A stretch of DNA of 11,306 bases, taken from Dehalococcoidales bacterium (GTDB taxonomy: Bacteria > Chloroflexota > Dehalococcoidia > Dehalococcoidales > UBA5760). Shown here one piece after another: positions 5,989 through 11,306 of the stretch (within the stretch, counting starts at the first letter, position 1; each line of letters starts with the position of its first letter). Location: contig JAQUOC010000039.1 of assembly GCA_028717305.1 (NCBI GenBank), forward strand, positions 1 through 11,306. Reading direction: 5' to 3'. Below the pieces are notes generated by a model. It had not been told where the DNA came from. It ran no database searches and saw nothing but the letters and a program-made list of their open reading frames with translations. The translations under genes were made by a program, and so were the position numbers.

Positions 5989-6219
5989 TTGAAGAATAGT
6001 CCGGTTAAGGTCACCTGCTACTCCGGCCATACCTATGCGGAAAGGCCTAAGTCTTTCGAGTGGCGGGGAGTAACCTATGACGTTGATAAGATAGAAAAGG
6101 CCTGGCAGGAACCGGGGATAAGGCTCTTTCAGATCAAGACCACGGACGACAAGCGGTTCAGGCTCTACTACAACAAGACCGATCAACAGTGGTCGATAAC
6201 CGAGCTTGCCGGTAGCTAA
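5989..6219 (+). CDS. Small conserved-looking protein of unknown function
   Basis: A 76-residue soluble protein with no signal peptide or membrane segment. It has a pattern of short strands: VKVTCYSGHTYAERPKSF, then WRGVTYDVDKIEKAWQEPG, then RLFQIKTTDDKRFRLYYN and DQQWSITEL. The 'f.wrG..y.V..i...W.epg...F.v.t.dg..f.L.y....d.W.l.el' layout is reminiscent of small DUF6504-like proteins, but I cannot confirm this without a search. Start is TTG at 5989, with GAGGAG (5977-5982) at proper distance, which strongly supports that this is translated. It sits 22 bases after gatA on the same strand and is probably in the gat operon. Its TAA stop overlaps the trpS stop on the other strand. Function unknown. 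Confidence 0.75.
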   Translation: MKNSPVKVTCYSGHTYAERPKSFEWRGVTYDVDKIEKAWQEPGIRLFQIKTTDDKRFRLYYNKTDQQWSITELAGS

Positions 6220-7190
6220 AGAAGCCCCATATTCTCCTTTACTTCCCTGATGGTCTCCCGGGCAATAACCCGAGCCCGGGCGGCACCGTCAGCCAGCACT
6301 TCATTGATATATTTAGGTTTACCAGCCAGCTCTGCCCGCTTCTCCCGGAATGACCTGAGGGTATCATTAATCTCCCCCGCCAGGCTCTTCTTGCAGTCAA
6401 CACAGCCAATTCCGGCAGAGCGACACTGTGCGGCCAGGTCATCCTGCTGGAACGGGTTAAAATAGCCGTGAAGCCGGAAAATATTACATATTTCGGGGTG
6501 TCCCGGATCACTACGATAGCGTCGCGCCGGATCGGTCACCGCTTCCATTACCCGTGCTGCCGTCTCCTCCTCTGAGAGAGCCAGTTCAATATCGTTACCG
6601 ATCTGTTTACTCATCTTATCCTTGCCATCCAGCCCCAGTACCATGGGAAAGGTGGTAAGCTTAGCTTCAGGCTCAGGAAAGGTATCGCCGAAGATATTAT
6701 TGAAGCGGCGGACGATCTCCCTGGCCAGTTCCAGGTGGGGCAGCTGGTCCTCACCTACGGGAACAGCTTCAGCCTTATAGAGCACGATATCGGATGTCAT
6801 CAGGACAGGATAGCCGACCAGGCCGTAGTTGACATTCTGCGGCTGCAGCTTGACCTTCTCCTTAAAGGTGGGTACCCTGAGCAGCCAGCTCAGGGGAGTA
6901 ACCATACTGAGCAGGGTATGCAGCTCAGTAACCTCGGGGACATAAGACTGGACAAAAAGGATGCTCTTCCTGGGGTCGAGACCGGCCGCCAGCCAGTCCA
7001 GCATCATCTCACGGACATTCCACTGCAGGGAGCTGGTGTCCTCCAGTGTGGTCAAGGCATGGATATCAACGATACAATAGATGCAATCATATTCTTCCTG
7101 AAGGTTGACGTAATTCTGTATCGCACCCAGGTAATTGCCCAGGTGCTGCCTTCCGGTCGGACGGGCCCCGGAAAAAACACGCTTCTTCAT
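6216..7190 (-). CDS. trpS: Tryptophanyl-tRNA synthetase
   Basis: A 324-residue class Ic synthetase that charges tRNA(Trp) using ATP. The ATP-binding signature is HLGN at 16-19 in PTGRQHLGNYLGAIQ; the second is KMSKQ at 192-196 (the usual KMSKS with Gln last); VGEDQLPHLELAREI at 145-159 is the family-typical tryptophan/ATP site helix. Residues 235-266 carry four cysteines spaced C-x20-C-x6-C-x2-C, close to the [4Fe-4S] motif described for Thermotoga maritima TrpRS. ATG at 7188-7190 follows AAGGGGG about 10 bases upstream. It lies 111 bases after argS on the same strand; no clear promoter or T-box is seen between them, so co-transcription is possible. It converges on the small gat-operon gene with a 4-base overlap. 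Confidence 0.96.
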   Translation of the reverse strand: MKKRVFSGARPTGRQHLGNYLGAIQNYVNLQEEYDCIYCIVDIHALTTLEDTSSLQWNVREMMLDWLAAGLDPRKSILFVQSYVPEVTELHTLLSMVTPLSWLLRVPTFKEKVKLQPQNVNYGLVGYPVLMTSDIVLYKAEAVPVGEDQLPHLELAREIVRRFNNIFGDTFPEPEAKLTTFPMVLGLDGKDKMSKQIGNDIELALSEEETAARVMEAVTDPARRYRSDPGHPEICNIFRLHGYFNPFQQDDLAAQCRSAGIGCVDCKKSLAGEINDTLRSFREKRAELAGKPKYINEVLADGAARARVIARETIREVKENMGLL

Positions 7191-7301
7191 CCCGCTAGTT
7201 CCCCCTTAGATCTTATTCAACGTACCCGGACTAAGTTACCAATTAAACGGCAGAGTACCCCCTGATTAAAACAGACTCCGAATCTAACGGCGATCATACA
7301 A

Positions 7302-8963
7302 TCACATCGTCTCCGGCGCTGTCATACCCATAAGGTGAAGAGCTCTCGCCAGAACCAGGCGGGCTGCCGCTACCAGTTTGAGACGGGCCTTACTCAGCGA
7401 CTCCTCGTGCCGGGAAACAACACGACACTGCGTATAGAAACCGTGGAACACGGTAGCCAGCTCCTGTGCATAATAGGCAAGGTGATGGGGCTCCAGGGTA
7501 CTCACAACCACCTCGACTACCTCCGGTAAAAGCAGCATCTTCCTTATCAGACTCAACTCAGGCTCGGTAGTAAGCAGCGAAACGTCACCGTCGCGAAAAT
7601 CGATCTCCCTCTCCCGGGCCAGGCGAAGGATGCTGGCAATACGGGCATGAGCATACTGCACGTAGTAGACAGGATTATCCGCCGACTGCTTCTTGGCTAA
7701 CTCCAGGTCGAAGTCCATCTGGCTGTCCGCCGAGCGAGACAGAAAGAAAAAACGGCAGGCATCAGCCCCTACCTCATCGATCACCTCACGCAGGGTAATG
7801 ATATCACCACTACGTTTGGAAACCCGCACCATTTCATCGCCGCGGCGTAGAGTGACCAGTTGCGCGATGATGACCCCCAGCCGTTCCGGATCAACCCCGA
7901 AGGCACCGAGAACAGCCTTCATTCGCGAGACATGCCCCTGGTGGTCAGCCCCCCAGATATCAATCACCCTGTCAAAACGACGCTCAATAAACTTGTTGTA
8001 GTGGTAGGCGATATCGGCGGCAAAATAGGTAGGTGAACCGTCACCGCGAACGATGACATTGTCCTTATCCTCACCCAGTGCAGTAGAGATAAACCAGATA
8101 GCTCCTTCCTTTTCAGCGATATAGCCACCCTCCTCGAGTATCGACTTCACCTTCTGATACTGACCCCTGTCATAGAGGCTCTGCTCGCTGAACCAAACAT
8201 CGAAAGTCACCCCCAATACCTCAAGATCGGCCCTGATCTGCCCTATCATCCTGTCCAGCCCGAGCTGTCCTAAGCACGACACCGCCTCCGGTTCAGGGAG
8301 AGTGAGAAACCTATCCCCTTCCGCGGCAACAATCTCCTTAGCCAGGTCGATCATATAGTTGCCGACATAGCCGTCGACCGGTACCTCGGTGCTAAGGCCC
8401 AATTGCTGCTGATAACGGGCATAGAGTGAACGGGCAAAGGCCCTTGTCTGGGCGCCGGCGTCATTAATATAATATTCCTTCTCCACGCTATAGCCGGCGG
8501 CAGTAAGTACGCTGGCTAAGACGCTGCCCAGAATAGCGCCACGGCCGTGCCCGACATGAAGCGGCCCGGTAGGATTAACGCTGACGAACTCTATCTGTAC
8601 CCTTCTGCCCTCTCCCAGGCAAATGTTACCGTAAGTATCACCGGCTTCAAGGATTGAGTCTACCTGAGCGGTCAACCAATCCTCATTAAGGGTGAAATTG
8701 ATAAAACCGGGCGGCATCACTCTAATAGTACCGATCTCCGGACCGGGAACGATAGAACCGGCGATATCCTCGGCTATCGCCAGCGGCTTGACCGAGGCCG
8801 CCCGGGCCAATTTTAAAGGCAGGCTCGAGGCATAATCGCCATGCTTCGCATTCTGGGGATGCTCTACCGTCACCGGGGGTAAGCTCACCGAGGGCAGCCT
8901 ACCCTGCTCCAGAGCTTCATTCACCGCCTGCGTCAGCAGATCAACCAGCTTGTCTTTAATCAT
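7302..8963 (-). CDS. argS: Arginyl-tRNA synthetase
   Basis: A class I synthetase of about 553 residues that charges tRNA(Arg), a normal length for bacterial ArgRS. N-terminal additional domain (about 1-110) with NAKHGDYASSLPLKLAR and PPGFINFTL; catalytic signature VSVNPTGPLHVGHGRGAILG with HVGH at 136-139; WGADHQGHV and the KMSKS-like loop VSKRSGD; then the DALR anticodon-binding domain from YYVQYAHARIASI to the end. Start: ATG at 8961-8963 gives MIKDKLVDLL, a typical ArgRS beginning; an in-frame GTG at 8970-8972 would add three residues. Neither has a close Shine-Dalgarno; GGGAGG lies about 25 bases upstream of the ATG. An extended -10 promoter precedes it, so it need not depend on recG transcription. 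Confidence 0.95.
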   Translation of the reverse strand: MIKDKLVDLLTQAVNEALEQGRLPSVSLPPVTVEHPQNAKHGDYASSLPLKLARAASVKPLAIAEDIAGSIVPGPEIGTIRVMPPGFINFTLNEDWLTAQVDSILEAGDTYGNICLGEGRRVQIEFVSVNPTGPLHVGHGRGAILGSVLASVLTAAGYSVEKEYYINDAGAQTRAFARSLYARYQQQLGLSTEVPVDGYVGNYMIDLAKEIVAAEGDRFLTLPEPEAVSCLGQLGLDRMIGQIRADLEVLGVTFDVWFSEQSLYDRGQYQKVKSILEEGGYIAEKEGAIWFISTALGEDKDNVIVRGDGSPTYFAADIAYHYNKFIERRFDRVIDIWGADHQGHVSRMKAVLGAFGVDPERLGVIIAQLVTLRRGDEMVRVSKRSGDIITLREVIDEVGADACRFFFLSRSADSQMDFDLELAKKQSADNPVYYVQYAHARIASILRLAREREIDFRDGDVSLLTTEPELSLIRKMLLLPEVVEVVVSTLEPHHLAYYAQELATVFHGFYTQCRVVSRHEESLSKARLKLVAAARLVLARALHLMGMTAPETM

Positions 8964-9023
8964 GAAAGTCACGGAAATTTTGTTTCAGCCTCCCAACCCA
9001 AGCGCCCTTTTCAGGGTAATTTC

Positions 9024-9061
9024 AGGCTAACCGTACGTCCGAATTATAACACAAGGCTAAC
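9024..9061. repeat. Direct repeats AGGCTAAC flanking the argS -10 box
   Basis: AGGCTAAC occurs at 9024-9031 and again at 9054-9061, exactly 30 bases apart (about three helical turns), one on each side of the -10 element of argS. This is the arrangement of a regulator pair binding one face of DNA, but two 8-base copies in a short intergenic region can also be chance. Confidence 0.35.
9043..9051 (-). promoter_or_regulatory. Extended -10 promoter of argS
   Basis: TGTTATAAT on the minus strand (9051-9043) is a perfect extended -10. I see no good -35. The start would lie near 9036, leaving a leader of about 70 bases, which contains a small hairpin CCCT-GAAA-AGGG (9005-9016, GNRA-type loop). No T-box core sequence is present in this leader. 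Confidence 0.5.
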
Positions 9062-9112
9062 TGGGGAGGGTAGCCCGTACCATCAACAGACAGGATCATA
9101 AACAACAGGGAC

Positions 9113-11306
9113 CTAGCTCCACTCACCACCCTCAGCAGGCCAGACCCGGCCTAGCTCCTTGACCAGCAAATGATGCTCGGGCTTTTCAAAACCGGGGTCT
9201 ATCTCAAAGAGTCTGATCGCCTCACTACGGGCCATTTCGAGCAGAGCGACGTCGGAGAGCTTAGCCATTTTCAGATCGGGCAGCCCGCTCTGCCTGGTGC
9301 CGAAGAACTCACCGGGCCCCCTTAACTTGAGGTCTTCTTCAGCCAGGGCAAAGCCGTCCTGAACCCTCTCTATGATACCCAGCCTCTCCCTGCTTACTTC
9401 AGAAGGATCATGGGCCAGCAGCATACAGTAGCTCTGCTCCTGCCCACGCCCCACCCGACCGCGGAACTGATGTAGCTGCGACAGGCCGAAACGGTCGGCG
9501 CTCTCCACCATCATTACCGTAGCATTGGGCACATCTATACCCACCTCAATTACCGGGGTTGAGACCAGAATATCCAACTCTGCGGAGCGGAAACGCCGCA
9601 TCACCTTATCCTTATCCGCGGCCGTCATCCGTCCGTGGAGCAGCCCCAGCTTGAACTCGGAGAAGACATCCCGGGAGAGGTGCTCATATTCGGCAATCGC
9701 TGCCCTGGCCTGGACCACTTCCGACTCCTCTACCAGAGGACAGAGAATAAACGCCTGACGGCCCCCGGCTACCTGACGGCGCAGAAAGTTATAGGCACTA
9801 TTCCGCTGTTCGGACTTGAGCCACTTTGTTTTTATCACCTGTCTGCCGGGAGGCAACTGATCAATGACCGACAGGTCAAGGTCGCCGTACAGGGTCAGGG
9901 CCAGCGTACGAGGAATGGGCGTTGCCGTCATCACCAGAACGTGCGGGTTAAAACCCTTCTGCCGGATTGCCGAGCGCTGGGCAACACCAAAGCGGTGCTG
10001 CTCGTCTATCACCACCAGCCCCAACCGGGAGAATCCCACCCCCTTCTGAATCAGGGCATGAGTCCCGATAACGATGTCCGCTTCTCCATCCGCGATACGC
10101 TGTTTAAGCCTTTCCTTCTTTTTCAGGTTAATATCACCAATCAAAAGCGCTATGTTGACAGGACGAGTAAACAGGCCGGAATAGCGTAGGAAATTTTCCT
10201 CCTGTTTCTCCTCGCCGCTTACCCCGGAGAGAAGCTTGCGGATGGTAGCAAAGTGTTGCTCAGCCAGGATTTCGGTGGGTGCCATCAAAGCCCCCTGATA
10301 GCCGTTAGCGGCTGCCATCAGCAAGGCAGCGGTAGCCACCACTGTCTTACCACTACCCACTTCACCCTGCAACAGACGGGACATCGGCTGAGCCCGCTCC
10401 AGGTCAGCCATTATCTCCTGAAGTACCCTTTGCTGAGCCAGGGTCAGTTCAAACGGGAGAGACTTGAGAAAGACATCCAACACCGCCACGTCGATATTGA
10501 AAGGGTTACCCGGCTGGCCCTCCTGCCAATTACGCTTCTTACTCAATACACCCAGCTGAAGAAGAAAAAGCTCATCGAAAGCAAGGCGAAGCCGAGCCCG
10601 GTCTTTAAGAGCTTCATCATCAGGGTAGTGCGCCTGACCGATCGCCCGGACCAAATCGAGAAGCTTATGCCGCTCTCGCACCTCTTGAGGCAAGAAGTCT
10701 TCAAGCAGCACTACCCAACGGTCAACAACCTCTTTCACCAGCTTCCTCACCTGACGGGGGTATAACCCCGAGGTCAGAGGGTAAATGGGAACCAGACGCC
10801 CGGTGTGAACCAGGTCTTCATCTCCGACCTGCTCCCACTCCGGCGATTCAAAGACATGCCTGCCATTAAATAATCCCACCCGTCCGCTGATAACTATCCG
10901 GGTGTTGGTAGCCAGCTTCCTAGCCAGGTAGGGGTTGTTGAACCATACCACCCGGACATTACCTGTCTCGTCACCAACAACGGCCTCCGTACTGCGTCGG
11001 CCGCCCAGTCTGACCTCCTGGGCCTGCCAGACATTGGCAACTACCGTTGCTTCTTCACCTTCGGTAAGCTGTGAGACATGTTTCCCCTGGGTGTAATCAA
11101 TATGTCGGTTGGGAAAGAAATAGAGAAGGTCACGTACCGTACTGACACCCAGCTTTTTAAACTTGACAGCCAGGCCCGAGCTAACACCCTTAACCACGGT
11201 AACCGGTAAATCCACAGACTTTCCGGCAGTCACCATCTTCTTTTTCGAACTCACCGCAGTATGCCTTGCCAGGGGAAGTACTCCGGGTTCCCCATTCTGT
11301 CCCTCC
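9113..11306 (-). CDS. recG: ATP-dependent DNA helicase RecG (N-terminus beyond window)
   Basis: Superfamily 2 helicase that remodels stalled replication forks and branch-migrates Holliday junctions. Numbering from the GTG at 11254: wedge/OB domain with LPVTVVKGVSSGLAVKFKKL (16-35), DLLYFFPNRHIDY and VVGDETGNVRVVWFNNPYLA; Walker A GEVGSGKT (297-304); MAPTEILAEQH; DEQH box (417-420) followed by RFGVAQR; TATPIPRT (443-450); then the second RecA domain with STPVIEVGIDVPNA, ADRFGLSQLHQFRGRVGRG and the C-terminal LRGPGEFFGTRQSG. The frame is open from 11254 to the window edge without a stop (reading GEPGVLPLARHTA before the GTG), and this GTG has only a weak AAGG-type site, so the real start is probably outside; relatives in this lineage often carry an N-terminal extension. 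Between MAPTEILAEQH and the next motif there is a charged insertion of about 19 residues relative to E. coli RecG. Confidence 0.95.
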   Translation of the reverse strand, partial: EGQNGEPGVLPLARHTAVSSKKKMVTAGKSVDLPVTVVKGVSSGLAVKFKKLGVSTVRDLLYFFPNRHIDYTQGKHVSQLTEGEEATVVANVWQAQEVRLGGRRSTEAVVGDETGNVRVVWFNNPYLARKLATNTRIVISGRVGLFNGRHVFESPEWEQVGDEDLVHTGRLVPIYPLTSGLYPRQVRKLVKEVVDRWVVLLEDFLPQEVRERHKLLDLVRAIGQAHYPDDEALKDRARLRLAFDELFLLQLGVLSKKRNWQEGQPGNPFNIDVAVLDVFLKSLPFELTLAQQRVLQEIMADLERAQPMSRLLQGEVGSGKTVVATAALLMAAANGYQGALMAPTEILAEQHFATIRKLLSGVSGEEKQEENFLRYSGLFTRPVNIALLIGDINLKKKERLKQRIADGEADIVIGTHALIQKGVGFSRLGLVVIDEQHRFGVAQRSAIRQKGFNPHVLVMTATPIPRTLALTLYGDLDLSVIDQLPPGRQVIKTKWLKSEQRNSAYNFLRRQVAGGRQAFILCPLVEESEVVQARAAIAEYEHLSRDVFSEFKLGLLHGRMTAADKDKVMRRFRSAELDILVSTPVIEVGIDVPNATVMMVESADRFGLSQLHQFRGRVGRGQEQSYCMLLAHDPSEVSRERLGIIERVQDGFALAEEDLKLRGPGEFFGTRQSGLPDLKMAKLSDVALLEMARSEAIRLFEIDPGFEKPEHHLLVKELGRVWPAEGGEWS

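Noticed and set aside
7191..7301. tRNA gene or T-box riboswitch between argS and trpS
   Set aside because: No cloverleaf can be drawn, and the T-box core AGGGTGGNACCGCG is absent; TGGTAAC is the nearest match and is not enough.
8964..9042. T-box or other riboswitch in the argS leader
   Set aside because: Only a 4-bp GAAA-loop hairpin and a weak outer pairing are visible; no known riboswitch core is present.
9635..10189. Long plus-strand open frames inside recG, and similar ones opposite the ABC, gatA and argS genes
   Set aside because: They lie antisense to well-supported genes with intact family motifs, lack ribosome-binding sites and encode no recognisable motif.
1..11306. Mobile elements, phage genes, toxin-antitoxin pairs, CRISPR arrays or a novel defence system
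   Set aside because: No transposase, integrase, nuclease or repeat-spacer pattern is seen; every long gene matches a housekeeping or transport family except the 76-residue protein.

Overview
The window is ordinary bacterial chromosome, densely packed, with housekeeping genes and no mobile element, CRISPR array or rRNA/tRNA gene that I can see. Gene content and protein style (GatC/GatA amidotransferase followed by a tiny uncharacterised protein, TrpRS, ArgRS, RecG with an N-terminal extension, a TrpXYZ-type ABC transporter, a soluble P-type-ATPase-like HAD protein) suggest an anaerobic Chloroflexota of the Dehalococcoidia type, probably from a metagenome. That assignment is inference from recognition of the families, not from a search.

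Layout. Bases 1-545 (+): the tail of an AIR-synthase/HypE-like gene, then a small HAD-family protein. Bases 591-3441 (-): a three-gene ABC importer operon read as lipoprotein binding protein, permease, ATPase, with a promoter region at about 3442-3600 and a perfect 16-bp hairpin between the first two genes. Bases 3649-4071 (-): a short NfeD-like membrane protein. Bases 4072-4187: a divergent promoter region with mirror-image extended -10 boxes serving the NfeD-like gene (-) and the gatC operon (+). Bases 4188-6219 (+): gatC, gatA and a 76-residue protein of unknown function. Bases 6216-8963 (-): trpS and argS, with trpS convergent on the small protein gene and sharing stop-codon bases with it. 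Bases 9113-11306 (-): recG, whose frame stays open off the right edge.

Functionally, bases 4188-8963 are a translation-quality cluster: the GatCA part of the tRNA-dependent Asp/Glu amidotransferase and two class I aminoacyl-tRNA synthetases. The transporter operon takes up a small, unidentified ligand. RecG is for replication-fork rescue and recombination. No gene-free stretch exceeds 300 bases. I did not find a new multi-gene system. The most interesting points are a predicted iron-sulfur cluster motif in TrpRS, the symmetrical divergent promoters, the structured control region and hairpin of the transporter operon, and the small unknown protein in the gat operon.
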